In this document: one piece after another, positions 1-8,846 of the stretch
Numbering within the stretch: position 1 is the stretch's first letter
Layout of the letters: each line of letters opens with the position of its first letter
Source of the DNA: an uncultured bacterium
Lineage (GTDB): Bacteria; Planctomycetota; UBA1135; GCA-002686595
Direction: 5' to 3'
Assembly (NCBI GenBank): GCA_938075305.1
Contig: CALJGV010000032.1
Span: 171,576 to 235,575 of the forward strand
Length of the DNA: 64,000 bases
The notes under the pieces: model-generated
Databases searched by the model: none
The model's input: only the letters and a program-made list of their open reading frames with translations
Told to the model about the DNA's origin: nothing
Position numbers and translations under genes: made by a program

Positions 1-32
1 GAAATGAGCGAGTCCCGCTCCGGGGGGGGGAG

Positions 33-1334
33 GTGGCGGAGGGGCTCCTCGAGGGCCGACCGAACGTCCTCGTGATCACGATCGACACGCTCCGTGCGGA
101 CCACCTCGGCGCCTACGGCTACGGGCGCGCCACGAGCCCGCGGCTGGACGAGCTGGCTTCGGAGTCGGTGCTGTTCGAGCAGGCACTGGCCCCCATCGCG
201 ACGACGCTCCCCAGCCACACGACGATGTTCACTGGCGTCGCGCCCCATGAGCACGGGGTGCTCGCGAACATCGCCGATGGCAAGGTCTACACCAGGCGCC
301 CCGACCTCCAGACGCTGGCCGAGTTCTTCTCGGAGCGCGGGTATCGCACCGACGCCGTGGTGGCGGCCTTCCCGCTGCGCCCCGAGTTCGGGCTCGACGC
401 GGGCTTCGACGGCTACCAGGCGCCCGAGGCGACCCCGCTGGTGGCCAAGGAGGTCGCCAGCGCCGCCCTGGAGGTGATGGAACGCCAGGCCCTGGAGGCG
501 GGTCCGGACCTGCTCTGGGTTCACTTCTTCGATCCCCACGGACCGTACACGCCGCCGCAGAGGGTGGCGCGCGGCTTCATGATGGATGAGGCGACCCGGG
601 CCTACCTGAAGGAGCGCCGCTTCTCGGAGCGGGCGCGGCGCCCGACGGGTCAGTGGAACGAGCTCGAGCCGGGCATCGACGCCTACGACGGCGAGGTTGC
701 CTTCGTCGACCGACAGATCAAGCGACTGCTCGGGAAGGGCGAGGAGCTCGGCTGGGTGAGCGATGATTGTGTGATCGCGGTCCTCGCGGACCACGGGGAG
801 GGGCTGAACCAGCACGGTGTGCCAGGCCACGGGCTGGTCTGGGAGGAGCAGCTGCACGTGCCGTGGATGATCCGCGCCCCAGGCGTCGCGGCCCGCCGCA
901 TCTCCCAGCCGGTGGCCCTCGCGGACTTCGCGCCGACCCTCCTTCACCTGTTCGATCTCCCTGGGAAGGAGGCCTTCCTCGGGCAGGTGAGCGGCGTGGA
1001 CCGATTCGCGCCGACCGTCGCCCACGCGGACCGGCGACTCCTCGCGCAGACCTCGCCGCGGCAGTCAGCCACGGACGGCATCAGCTACGCGCTCAGGGCC
1101 GGGAAGTGGAAGCTCCACCGGGGCGACGGCGGCGAGATGCAGCTCTTCGATCTGGAGGCGGACCCGTACGAGCTGAAGGACGTCTCCTTCCGCTGGCCAA
1201 AGGTCCTGGACCGTCTTTCCTCGGACCTGGACGCGACCCTGGAGCGGCAGGTCGGCGGGGTCCGGATCGAGGAGGCGAGCGAGGCGACGGCCGCCGAGCT
1301 GCGGGCCCTGGGCTACGGCGGCGACGGCCGTTGA
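33..1334 (+). CDS. Sulfatase-like / alkaline-phosphatase-superfamily hydrolase, possibly 5'-partial
   Basis: This is a 433-residue protein of the sulfatase/phosphodiesterase fold. The N-terminal metal-binding segment (VLVITIDTLRADHLGAYGY) and the late ADHGEG motif are both present. At the nucleophile site it reads TTLPSHTTMFTG: the Cys/Ser that becomes formylglycine in true sulfatases is Thr, and the Arg of CxPSR is His. It is therefore more likely a Thr-nucleophile phosphatase or phosphodiesterase relative than an FGly sulfatase. The C-terminus ends in ELRALGYGG, a tail common in this family. The start used is a GTG after a G9 run at 22-30, but the frame is open to the window edge, so the true start and any signal peptide may lie outside. 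It converges with the ureohydrolase gene, 3 nt apart. Confidence 0.8.
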   Translation: MAEGLLEGRPNVLVITIDTLRADHLGAYGYGRATSPRLDELASESVLFEQALAPIATTLPSHTTMFTGVAPHEHGVLANIADGKVYTRRPDLQTLAEFFSERGYRTDAVVAAFPLRPEFGLDAGFDGYQAPEATPLVAKEVASAALEVMERQALEAGPDLLWVHFFDPHGPYTPPQRVARGFMMDEATRAYLKERRFSERARRPTGQWNELEPGIDAYDGEVAFVDRQIKRLLGKGEELGWVSDDCVIAVLADHGEGLNQHGVPGHGLVWEEQLHVPWMIRAPGVAARRISQPVALADFAPTLLHLFDLPGKEAFLGQVSGVDRFAPTVAHADRRLLAQTSPRQSATDGISYALRAGKWKLHRGDGGEMQLFDLEADPYELKDVSFRWPKVLDRLSSDLDATLERQVGGVRIEEASEATAAELRALGYGGDGR

Positions 1335-1337
1335 CCC

Positions 1338-2354
1338 TCAGACCAGCGCCGCGCCGATGAGTCGGTAGAGCAGACGGGCGCCGACGATGGCGTCCCAGGA
1401 GCAGCCTTCCGGGTCCCCCTCCGCGCCCGCGCTGACCTCGTTGAGGTCGAGCCCCACGACGCGTCGGTCGCTGGCGGCGAGCTCCTCTAGCCAGATGGTG
1501 ACCTCGTCCCAGCCGATGCCGCCGGGGACCGGGGTGCCGGTGTTCGGGCAGAGGCTGGGGTCGAGCCCGTCCACGTCGAAGCTCACGAAGACGTGCTGCG
1601 GGAGGGCGGCGACCGCGGCTCGAGCCATGGCCCTCGTCCCGCTCCCGTACCGAGCTGCCCGCAGCTCGTGCCCGAAGATGGCCTTGATCCGGGGGTCGGA
1701 CTGGATGGCGTCGTGCTCCTGCTCGCACAAGTCGCGGATGCCGACCTGGAGCAGGCTGGAGACGTCTGCAGGGCCCTCGAGGACGTTGTGCATCACCGAG
1801 GCGTGGGACCACCGGAAGCCCTCGAAGGCAGGTCGCAGGTCGGCGTGGGCGTCGAACTGGAGGATGCCCATCCCCGGGAAGCGCGCCGCGCAGGCCTCGA
1901 TGGCGCCGAGCGGGGTGGAGTGGTCCCCCCCGAGGACCACCGGCAGGCGGCCCTCCTCGAGGCGCTGTTCGGTGAAGGTCGCGACCTCACGGCGGACGGC
2001 GTCGCAGATGGCGTCCACGCGCTCCACGGCCTCCAGGTCGTCCCCCTCCGCGCCCCCTCGATGGATGATCGGTGCCGCCAGTCCCCGGGCCTCCCGATCC
2101 CAGGAGGCCAGCTGCGGGTCGAGGGGTGCCATCCAGATCCCTCGCTCGTAGGGCTTGCCGAAGTGGAGGTCGAAGAGGTCGACCTGGCGGCTGGCCGCGA
2201 GGACCGCCTCGGGGGCCCCACCGGTGCCCGGGCGGTAGGACGTCGTGGCCTCGAAGGGCACGCCGAGGACGTGGACATGGGCCTCCCCGGGGCCATGGGG
2301 AAGCCCGAACAGGCCGCTGTCGGCTGGCGAGGCAGCGTTGACGTCGAAGTCCAT
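1338..2354 (-). CDS. Agmatinase/arginase-family ureohydrolase
   Basis: This 338-residue protein is a binuclear manganese ureohydrolase that releases urea from a guanidino substrate such as agmatine or arginine, or from a related guanidino compound. All metal-ligand motifs are visible in order: VLGGDHS, QFDAHADLR and SFDVDGLDP, followed by TPVPGG. The length matches the family. The start chosen is the ATG at 2354 (MDFDVNAASP), just upstream of the first conserved block; the frame stays open further upstream but that extension is low complexity. A box reading CAGAAT lies 6 nt before the ATG on this strand. Substrate cannot be settled by eye. It diverges from the SPFH operon. Confidence 0.88.
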   Translation of the reverse strand: MDFDVNAASPADSGLFGLPHGPGEAHVHVLGVPFEATTSYRPGTGGAPEAVLAASRQVDLFDLHFGKPYERGIWMAPLDPQLASWDREARGLAAPIIHRGGAEGDDLEAVERVDAICDAVRREVATFTEQRLEEGRLPVVLGGDHSTPLGAIEACAARFPGMGILQFDAHADLRPAFEGFRWSHASVMHNVLEGPADVSSLLQVGIRDLCEQEHDAIQSDPRIKAIFGHELRAARYGSGTRAMARAAVAALPQHVFVSFDVDGLDPSLCPNTGTPVPGGIGWDEVTIWLEELAASDRRVVGLDLNEVSAGAEGDPEGCSWDAIVGARLLYRLIGAALV

Positions 2355-2518
2355 GGGCGGATTCTGACGGATTTGCACCAGAAACGCCCGTGCGAGGGCT
2401 GCGAGCAGTGGCCGGCTCCCGAAGAGAACCGCGGAGCCGGGTGAATACTCCCGCGCGGGTCGGGTACCTCCCCCCGCGAAACCGTGACCCCCCCGATCCC
2501 AATGACCCTGAGTACCCC

Positions 2519-3745
2519 ATGAGCACCGAGAACGACGAGGACGGCTGGCCCCCGTCCGGCAAGGCCCGCCGGCCCTCCGGCGAGGGCACCTTCGAGACCC
2601 CCTGGAGCAGCGGGAAGTCACGTTCTCGTCGAGGGGGAGGGGACTCCGGGCCGCCGACCGCCGTGAAGGTAGTGGTCGGTCTGATGGTCGCTCTGCTGAT
2701 GGGCTTCGTCGGGCTTGGCGTCACGGGGCGCCTGGGCGTCACAAGCGTCGAGGCCAACGAGGTCGCCGTGCGGGTCAACTACCTCACCGGCGCCGAGACG
2801 GTCATCACCACTCCGGGCTACCAGTTCTTCATCCCCTTCCTGGCGGACATCTACAAGTTCGATGGGACAACGCAGGAGTACGTGATGGCTGGCAACAGCT
2901 ACCGCGGGACCAACGTGGCGCCGAACCTCACCGTGCGGGCGAAGGACGGCTCCAACTTCTGGTTCGATGAGCTGAAGATCCAGTACGAGCTGATCCCCGG
3001 TGCTGCCACCGAGGTGTTGCGGGACTCCGGGCTCGGGGACAACTACAAGGAGGAGTGGATCAAGGCTTACGCGCGCTCGATCCTGCGGGACGAGTTCGGC
3101 CTCTACAGCGCCGTCGACGCCGCGGACCCCACGACCTACAAGGCCGCCCCTGAGCAGGCTCGCCAGCGCATGAACAAGATCCTGGAGCCCCACGGCGTGA
3201 GCGTCGTGCGGATCATCACTCCGAACCCGCAGTTCGACGATCGCTACGAGAACGCGATCGAGCAGCGCAAGGAGGCGGACCAGGAGGTCGAGGAGCTGCG
3301 CGCGCGCGTCCAGCAGCTCGAGCAGGAGCGCGAGCAGCGCCTCGCGGCGGTCCGCAAGGACAAGGAGGTCGAGATGCAGGAGCTGACCGGCAACCTGCGC
3401 AAGGAGCTGCTCGCCGCCGAGCAGGAGGCGATCCGGCTGACCAAGAGCGCCGACGCCTACGCCACCGAGCGCACCGCCGAGGGCCAAGCCACCGAGGCCC
3501 GGCTCATCGCCGAGGCGAGCGGCCTGACCGCGAAGTACACCAAGGAGGCCGAGGGCATCGAGAGCCGGGCCAAGGCCCTCGAGCAGCGCGGCGAGGTGGT
3601 CGTGCGTGAGGCGCTCGTCGAGAAGCTCCTGGGCGTGAGTTTCACCCTCGTCCCCTACAGCCGTGACCCAGCGCCGGAGCGGCTCGAGCACAGCGGCTCC
3701 AGCGGCGTCCTCGAACCCGCCAAGGCCTCAGGAGGCACGCGATGA
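2519..3745 (+). CDS. SPFH/Band 7 domain membrane protein (HflK-like)
   Basis: This 408-residue membrane-anchored SPFH protein is the first of an overlapping pair resembling HflK/HflC, which form ring assemblies around the FtsH protease. A charged, Pro/Arg-rich cytoplasmic N-terminus of about 48 residues precedes one membrane segment (about 50-70). The SPFH domain follows (about 77-265), then a long Glu/Gln/Arg-rich coiled coil (about 265-345). The N-terminal extension is longer than usual. The ATG at 2519 is preferred because upstream codons in this frame look non-coding. Its TGA overlaps the ATG of the next gene (ATGA), so the two are probably translationally coupled. Whether it partners FtsH here is inference. 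Confidence 0.82.
   Translation: MSTENDEDGWPPSGKARRPSGEGTFETPWSSGKSRSRRGGGDSGPPTAVKVVVGLMVALLMGFVGLGVTGRLGVTSVEANEVAVRVNYLTGAETVITTPGYQFFIPFLADIYKFDGTTQEYVMAGNSYRGTNVAPNLTVRAKDGSNFWFDELKIQYELIPGAATEVLRDSGLGDNYKEEWIKAYARSILRDEFGLYSAVDAADPTTYKAAPEQARQRMNKILEPHGVSVVRIITPNPQFDDRYENAIEQRKEADQEVEELRARVQQLEQEREQRLAAVRKDKEVEMQELTGNLRKELLAAEQEAIRLTKSADAYATERTAEGQATEARLIAEASGLTAKYTKEAEGIESRAKALEQRGEVVVREALVEKLLGVSFTLVPYSRDPAPERLEHSGSSGVLEPAKASGGTR
3730..3735 (+). promoter_or_regulatory. Shine-Dalgarno AGGAGG of the second SPFH gene
   Basis: A perfect AGGAGG lies six bases before the ATG at 3742, inside the end of the upstream gene. It shows that the organism uses Shine-Dalgarno initiation for internal operon genes, in contrast to the leaderless-looking first genes. 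Confidence 0.75.
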
Positions 3746-4821
3746 ACCAGCTCTCCAAATTCTTCGCGGGGGCCTTCGTCCTCCTGATCCTGGCGCTGCT
3801 GGGGTCGACCACGCTCTTCGTGCGGATCCACCCCTGGGAGATCGGCGTGAAGCAGAACCTCCTGGCCAAGGAGATCCTCCCTGAGGACTTCGGGACCGGC
3901 TTCGCGGTCCGGATTCCGGGCGTGCACCAGTGGCACCGGATGGACCGGAGGACGCACTTCGTGACCTTCGCCGAGAAGGACGTGAAGACGTCACTGGGCA
4001 TGAACCGGCCGGCGCTCGAGATTCGAACCAAGGACAACAACCTCGCCACCTACGACCTGTCGGTCTCCTACAAGATCATCGACGGCAGCGCGTACAAGAT
4101 CGTGGGCGAGCGCCGCAAGGAGGTCTACCGCGAGCGGGTGCTCGCGACCGTCGAGGCCGTCATGCGTGAGGAGCTCGCGCAGCTCGCCTCGGAGGAGATC
4201 TTCAGCACCGAGGCTCGCCTCGCCGTGGCAGCCACCGCCCTCGATCGGCTCCGGACCGACCTGCTCGAGTTCCACTGCCTCCCGGACCAGGTCCTGATCC
4301 GCGCTGTCCGCTTCCCGGACGGCTACGAGGCCCGTCTCCAGGAGAAGCAGCTGACCTACCAGAAGCTCGAGCTAGCGGTGTCCAAGCGGGCGGTGGAGGA
4401 CCAGACGGCGATCACGGATACCAGCGCTGCGGAGATCAGCGCGGCGGAGAAGGAGCTCCGTGGTGACTGGGACAAGCGCCTGCAGACGTCGATGTCCGAG
4501 AACGCCGTGGCGATCGCCTCTATCGTGGCCGAGGCCAACATCTACGACCAGCAAACGCGGGCCGAGGCGGATGCGCTCTACGAGACGTCCATCGCCAACG
4601 GCAACCTCGCCATCCAGAAGGCGGAGGCGCTGCGGAACGAGCTGCGCAACCGGGCGCTCGACACCAGGGGCGGCCGGATCTACCTCGCCCAGAAGGCGGC
4701 CGAGAACCTCGACTTCGAGAGCGTCACCCTCAACAGCAACGACCCGCGGGTCCCCTCGATCATCGATCTCGGCGCGCTGACGCGCCTGCTGATCGGCGAG
4801 GAGCCCGGGGGCGACGAGTGA
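3742..4821 (+). CDS. SPFH/Band 7 domain membrane protein (HflC-like)
   Basis: This is the second SPFH protein of the pair, 359 residues, with an N-terminal membrane segment (about 8-30) followed directly by a Band 7 domain and a charged helical C-terminal region. It starts four bases inside the end of the preceding gene and has a perfect AGGAGG Shine-Dalgarno at 3730-3735, six bases before the ATG. A strong GC hairpin follows the stop. Paired SPFH genes of unequal length are typical of HflK/HflC or related prohibitin-type complexes. No protease gene lies beside them. Confidence 0.8.
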   Translation: MNQLSKFFAGAFVLLILALLGSTTLFVRIHPWEIGVKQNLLAKEILPEDFGTGFAVRIPGVHQWHRMDRRTHFVTFAEKDVKTSLGMNRPALEIRTKDNNLATYDLSVSYKIIDGSAYKIVGERRKEVYRERVLATVEAVMREELAQLASEEIFSTEARLAVAATALDRLRTDLLEFHCLPDQVLIRAVRFPDGYEARLQEKQLTYQKLELAVSKRAVEDQTAITDTSAAEISAAEKELRGDWDKRLQTSMSENAVAIASIVAEANIYDQQTRAEADALYETSIANGNLAIQKAEALRNELRNRALDTRGGRIYLAQKAAENLDFESVTLNSNDPRVPSIIDLGALTRLLIGEEPGGDE

Positions 4822-4826
4822 TCAAG

Positions 4827-4851
4827 GGCGCGGCCCCGCCGGGGCCGCGCC
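4827..4851. terminator. GC-rich hairpin between convergent genes
   Basis: An 11-bp perfect stem (GGCGCGGCCCC with GGGGCCGCGCC) and 3-nt loop lie five bases after the second SPFH stop and four bases before the ridA-like stop on the other strand. There is no U tract, so it is at most a factor-assisted or bidirectional terminator. Confidence 0.5.
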
Positions 4852-4855
4852 ACCC

Positions 4856-5227
4856 TCAGCGGGCCGCGGCGGTGGCCTCGATCTCCACGAGGCATCCCCC
4901 GTGGAGCGGGCCCGTGGGCACCACGATGCGCGCCGGGCGGTGGGCCCCGAAGAACCCGGCGTAGGTCTCGTTCACCGCGCCCCACAGCTCCACGTCGCAG
5001 ACGTAGATCCGTACCTGGATGATGTCCTCAAGGCGGCTCCCCGCCGCCTCCACCAGGCCCCGGACCTTGCCCAGGGCGGAGAGGGTCTGGGCCTCGATGC
5101 CCTCGGGGAAGGCGCCGTCCTCCTCGGCGGGGAGCTGGCCGGAGACGTACAGGACGCCCCCGTGCTCGACGATGGGGGAGTAATGGCCGGCGGGCGTGGG
5201 GATGTCGGGGTGCTGGATCGCTCTCAT
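4856..5227 (-). CDS. RidA/YjgF-family protein
   Basis: This 123-residue protein belongs to the Rid family, trimeric enzymes that hydrolyse reactive enamine/imine intermediates of PLP enzymes. The family Arg is present in PARIVVP, the Asn in VNETY, and the terminal Glu in EIEATA. The Cys usually found two positions after the Arg in RidA proper is Val here, so it may belong to another Rid subgroup, some of which are active only in part or not at all. A TAACCT box lies 7 nt before the ATG with no Shine-Dalgarno, suggesting a leaderless mRNA. It diverges from the ECF sigma gene. Confidence 0.85.
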   Translation of the reverse strand: MRAIQHPDIPTPAGHYSPIVEHGGVLYVSGQLPAEEDGAFPEGIEAQTLSALGKVRGLVEAAGSRLEDIIQVRIYVCDVELWGAVNETYAGFFGAHRPARIVVPTGPLHGGCLVEIEATAAAR

Positions 5228-5234
5228 GGGGTGG

Positions 5235-5240
5235 AGGTTA
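5235..5240 (-). promoter_or_regulatory. -10-like box of ridA-like gene (leaderless type)
   Basis: TAACCT on the minus strand, 7 nt before the ATG at 5227. No ribosome binding site lies between. Confidence 0.5.
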
Positions 5241-5283
5241 GTGGTGACTGAGCCCGGCGGCGCCCGCTATGTGGGAGGGGCGT

Positions 5284-5296
5284 CCAGAAGTTCTGG
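5284..5296. repeat. 13-bp inverted repeat CCAGAAgTTCTGG, possible operator
   Basis: A perfect dyad (6-bp arms, one central base) lies in the 128-bp region between the divergent ridA-like and ECF sigma genes. It is 60 bp upstream of the sigma ATG. The position suits a dimeric regulator, but no regulator is known. Confidence 0.4.
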
Positions 5297-5355
5297 ATTC
5301 TCCCAAGGGGCCGGCTCCGCGCTCCGTTCACCCCGCAAGACGCCACCTCCCGCCC

Positions 5356-5937
5356 ATGAACGAGCAAGAACCCCCGACCCCCGAGCCCGGCGACGCCGAG
5401 CTCCTCGGCCGCTGGCGCGGCGGGGACCCTTCGGGCTTCGAGCTCATCGTGCGCAGGTATGAAGGCCCCCTCCTCCGCCACGCCCGCACCCTGCTCCGGC
5501 ACGGCGGCGGCGCGGAGGACACGGTCCAGGAGGCGTTCCTGCGGCTGGCGAAGACCCCGCCGGACCTCGAGGGGCGCGAAGGCGTCCCCGGGGACCGGGA
5601 GCTCAACGCCTGGCTGCATCGAGTCACGAGGAACCTGTGCCTGGATGTCATGCGATCAGAACAACGGAGACGCGCCCGCGAGGCGGAGCGAGCGAGCGAG
5701 GCGGACGCCGTCGAGGCGCGCGAGGTCGAGGCGCTCGATACCCGCTCCGCGGTGGAGCACTCGATCTCGAGCCTGCCGGATGACCAGCGAGAGGTGGTCA
5801 GCCTGCGGCTCTTCGAGGAGTGCAGCTACGCCGAGATCGCGTCCATCACGGGGCGCAACGTGGGCACGGTCGGCTGGCTGATCAGCGTCGGTATGAAGGC
5901 GCTCGCCCGGGACCTGAGCCCGCTCATGGAGGCCTGA
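5356..5937 (+). CDS. ECF-type RNA polymerase sigma factor
   Basis: This 193-residue protein has the sigma-70 region 2 (about 22-95, with a DTVQEAFLRLAK segment) and region 4 (about 130-185, ending in the YAEIASITGRNVGTVGWLISVG helix-turn-helix) separated by an Ala/Glu/Arg-rich linker. It lacks regions 1 and 3, as expected of an extracytoplasmic-function sigma. The ATG at 5356 follows an untranslated GC-rich stretch. The next gene starts about 10 nt downstream and encodes a membrane protein with an anti-sigma-like N-terminus, so the two probably form a sigma/anti-sigma unit. Confidence 0.88.
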   Translation: MNEQEPPTPEPGDAELLGRWRGGDPSGFELIVRRYEGPLLRHARTLLRHGGGAEDTVQEAFLRLAKTPPDLEGREGVPGDRELNAWLHRVTRNLCLDVMRSEQRRRAREAERASEADAVEAREVEALDTRSAVEHSISSLPDDQREVVSLRLFEECSYAEIASITGRNVGTVGWLISVGMKALARDLSPLMEA

Positions 5938-5947
5938 GGAGATGAAC

Positions 5948-8650
5948 ATGGAATCGAACGACGACCGGACGGGCGCCGACGGGGCGCAGCGCGATCACCA
6001 GCACGAGCTGCTCTGCAAGCTCGTCTTCGGCGAGGCCAGCGACGCGGAGCGCGCCGAGATCGAGGAGGCCCTGGCGGCCTCCGAGCACCTCCGCGAGCAG
6101 CGAGCAGAACTGGAGGCCACCGTGCAGCTGGTGGCCGGCGTCCAGGGCACGGCGAAGAGCTCCGGGAGCGAGACGCTCTCCGCCGACCGCCACGCGGCGA
6201 TCCTCGAGGCGGCCACCCCGCCGGGCAAGATCCTGGGCGGTGAGGCCTGGTTCCGGCGTCCGGCCGCGCGGGTGGCCGCCGCGGTCACGCTCCTGGTTGG
6301 AATGGGCGTCGCGGTGATGGAGATCAGGGACGATCAGTGGACCACCTTCGACGAGAGCGTCACGGCGAGCGCCGAGGTGCCACAGGACGCTCGGACAGAC
6401 GCGGAGCCCGCGATGAAGCGGTCCTCCAAGGAGCGTTTGGCCGCGCTCGGCTACAGCGGGAGCGATTCAGGCGGCGCCCCGGCGGCTGACTTCGGGGTCG
6501 AGGTCGCCCAGGGAGCGGTCGTTCTGGATGCGGGAGTGGAGAACCGCCGTGGTGCGGGCGGTGGCGGCGGCACGCTGCCCAACCCGGTCTACATGGCTAG
6601 GGGCGGCGGCTCGCCCGGTCGCTCTGTCCTTGACCTCAGCGGCTTTGGGGGGTCCACCGCTCCGCCGGCCCGCGAGGGCGAGACCAAGATGTACTACCGC
6701 GGTCCTGGGGACGTTGCCCCGCCCGCGGATTCCCTGGCCGTTCTCCATGCGCTCGGCTACGGGGGGGGCGGGGGCGGGGGACCTGCATCACCGGGTCCAT
6801 CGGCTCCTGGATCGGCAGGCGCGATCATCGAGGTCCCGCACGCGGGCGCCATGATCATCAGCACGGCGCATGACGAGGAGGCGGGGACTTCAGCGGCGGC
6901 TCCGGCCACTCGCGCTCCGGCGGAGATGAGCGTGGCCCCCGTCGAGGAGTCCCTTCGCCGCCGGGCCATCGACCTGGACCGTCAGCCCTCGGCGGAGCGC
7001 TGGTTCGGTGCTGGGGAGGGCGCCATGGAGCCGGCTGAGGAGGAGATCACCGAGCGCTGGCGCGGGGTCGTGGACTGCCTCCCCCTACCGCTGCCTGGGG
7101 AGAGCCCGCGGGAGATGTACTTCCGCTTCTGGGGGGACAACCCCTTCGTCCCCACCCGCCAGGACGGCCTCTCGACCTTCGCCGCGGACGTGGACACGGC
7201 CAGCTACGGCCTCGCGCGGCGGATGCTACGGGAGGGCTTCCTGCCGCCCCGCGAGCAGGTCCGGACCGAGGAGTTCGTCAACGCCGCGAAGCCCGACCTG
7301 GCCGCTCCGGAAGACGGGGCCTTCGCCCTCCACGCCGAGCTCGCGCCTTCGCCCTTCGGGGGGCGGGAGGACCGCTGGCTCCTGCGCCTGGGCGTGCGTG
7401 CCCGGGAGGTCCAGCGTGACGCGCGGCCGCCCCTGGCGCTGACCTTCGTGGTCGACACCTCGGGCTCCATGCGCGAGGGGAACCGCCTCGAGCTCGTGAA
7501 GCACGCGATCCGCCTGCTGGTGGGGGAGCTGGACAGCCGCGACTCCATCGCCATCGTGCGCTTCTCCAAGGACGCCACAGAGGCGCTGCCGCCCACCTCC
7601 GCCGCGTCCCGTGACGCCATCGAGACGGCGCTCTTCTCCCTGCAGCCCGGCGGCGGCACCAACGCCGAGGCCGGCCTGGAGCTGGGCTACTCCCTCGCCT
7701 CCATGACGCTCTTGGAGGGGGTGCAGACCCGCGTGGTCTTCCTCTCCGACGGCGTCGCCAACCTGGGCGAGACGGACCAGAAGCGCCTGGCCGAAGAGGT
7801 CGCCGACAGCGTGGGCCGCGGCATCTTCCTGAACACCATCGGGGTGGGGATGTCGAACCACAACGACGTCTTCCTCGAGCAGCTCGCGGACCGCGGCCAG
7901 GGCGTGTGCGACTACGTGGGCGACGCCGCCGACGCCCGGCGCGCGATCGTCGAGCGCTTTGTCGGGAGCTTCGTCACCGTCGCAAGGGACGTGAAGATCC
8001 AGGTGGAGTTCGACCCGACCCAGGTCGTCCGCTGGCGCCAGCTCGGCTACGAGAACCGCGCCGTCGCCGACCGCGACTTCCGCAACGACGCGGTGGACGC
8101 CGGCGAGATCGGCGCGGGCCACCAGGTGACCTGCCTCTACGAGCTCGAGCTCCCCGGGGGCGAGGTCTCCCGCGAGGCCGCCCTCGCCAAGCTCCGGGTG
8201 CGCTGGAAGCCGGTGGTCTCCGGCGAGCAGCCGCGCGCCGTCGAGGCGCTCGAGCTGGAGCGCCCGGTGACCTACGAGGGCGCGGCCTGCGCCTCCTTCG
8301 AGGCGGCCCCCCGCGGCTTCCGCCGCGCGGCCCTCGCGGCCCAGCTCGCCGAGTGCCTGCGCCGCTCGACCCATGCCCGGGGGGACTCGGTGGAGGCCCT
8401 GGGCAAGGCGATCGGGGCGCTCCTCGCCGAGGACCGATCTGACGAGAGCGCCCAGCTGGCGGAGATGGCCCAGGCGGCCATCCAGCTCGACCTGCAGAGC
8501 GAGATCCCGGCCCTGGGCCCGGGAGACGGGGACGCCGCCCACCGCAAGGCCTACCTGGACGCCCTCATCCAGAGCCTCGGGGGCGATCCAGGGGCAGGCC
8601 CGAGCGGCGAAGCCACTGAGGATCAGCTCTCGGAGATCCTCAATCGATGA
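5948..8650 (+). CDS. Membrane anti-sigma-like / von Willebrand A (YfbK-type) protein
   Basis: This protein is about 900 residues long. An Ala/Glu-rich cytoplasmic N-terminus resembles short anti-sigma domains (HELLCKLVFGEASDAERAEI) and is followed by one membrane segment (about 107-125). A long Gly/Pro/Ala-rich linker carries two LxALGYxG motifs (about 164-171 and 266-273). Then come the vWA-YfbK N-terminal block (DNPFVPTRQDGLSTFAADVD), a vWA domain with an intact MIDAS DTSGSM (D503, S505, S507), and a C-terminal DUF3520-like region. The ATG at 5948 is preferred over 5942 because AGGAG at 5937-5941 is correctly spaced for it. An extracytoplasmic sensor coupled to the upstream sigma factor is inferred. 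Confidence 0.82.
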   Translation: MESNDDRTGADGAQRDHQHELLCKLVFGEASDAERAEIEEALAASEHLREQRAELEATVQLVAGVQGTAKSSGSETLSADRHAAILEAATPPGKILGGEAWFRRPAARVAAAVTLLVGMGVAVMEIRDDQWTTFDESVTASAEVPQDARTDAEPAMKRSSKERLAALGYSGSDSGGAPAADFGVEVAQGAVVLDAGVENRRGAGGGGGTLPNPVYMARGGGSPGRSVLDLSGFGGSTAPPAREGETKMYYRGPGDVAPPADSLAVLHALGYGGGGGGGPASPGPSAPGSAGAIIEVPHAGAMIISTAHDEEAGTSAAAPATRAPAEMSVAPVEESLRRRAIDLDRQPSAERWFGAGEGAMEPAEEEITERWRGVVDCLPLPLPGESPREMYFRFWGDNPFVPTRQDGLSTFAADVDTASYGLARRMLREGFLPPREQVRTEEFVNAAKPDLAAPEDGAFALHAELAPSPFGGREDRWLLRLGVRAREVQRDARPPLALTFVVDTSGSMREGNRLELVKHAIRLLVGELDSRDSIAIVRFSKDATEALPPTSAASRDAIETALFSLQPGGGTNAEAGLELGYSLASMTLLEGVQTRVVFLSDGVANLGETDQKRLAEEVADSVGRGIFLNTIGVGMSNHNDVFLEQLADRGQGVCDYVGDAADARRAIVERFVGSFVTVARDVKIQVEFDPTQVVRWRQLGYENRAVADRDFRNDAVDAGEIGAGHQVTCLYELELPGGEVSREAALAKLRVRWKPVVSGEQPRAVEALELERPVTYEGAACASFEAAPRGFRRAALAAQLAECLRRSTHARGDSVEALGKAIGALLAEDRSDESAQLAEMAQAAIQLDLQSEIPALGPGDGDAAHRKAYLDALIQSLGGDPGAGPSGEATEDQLSEILNR

Positions 8651-8663
8651 GCGATGACGCCTT

Positions 8664-8682
8664 TGGTCTCAAAAAGAGACCA
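8664..8682. repeat. Perfect 7-bp inverted repeat with A5 loop
   Basis: TGGTCTC-AAAAA-GAGACCA lies 14 bp after the vWA stop codon. The hairpin could end that transcript, but no U tract follows. Confidence 0.35.
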
Positions 8683-8811
8683 GGTCGCCAGGCCGGGGCG
8701 GCAACCGCCGAATCGGCCCTCACGGTCCCTCTGGCCGGGACTCGGGAGCGCCCAGGGTCGTGGGCCGTCACCTTTCCCGGCGGTTCCTTCCGCGAATCAC
8801 GGACGGTTAGG

Positions 8812-8840
8812 TTGTTAACCTAGGGGAATCCCTGTACTGT
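8812..8840 (+). promoter_or_regulatory. Sigma-70-like promoter of putative small RNA
   Basis: TTGTTA (8812-8817) and TACTGT (8835-8840) are separated by exactly 17 nt. The -35 box overlaps a small dyad, TAGGTT-GTT-AACCTA (8808-8822). Both flanking protein genes end toward this region, so the promoter is not explained by them. Confidence 0.45.
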
Positions 8841-8846
8841 GAGGGT

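Noticed and set aside
6740..6830. Gly/Pro/Ala-rich stretch in the vWA protein as a collagen-like repeat
   Set aside because: There is no regular Gly-X-Y period; it looks like a flexible linker.
7226..8542. 438-codon minus-strand frame opposite the vWA gene
   Set aside because: The plus frame has an intact MIDAS and YfbK-type blocks. The opposite frame has no family motif.
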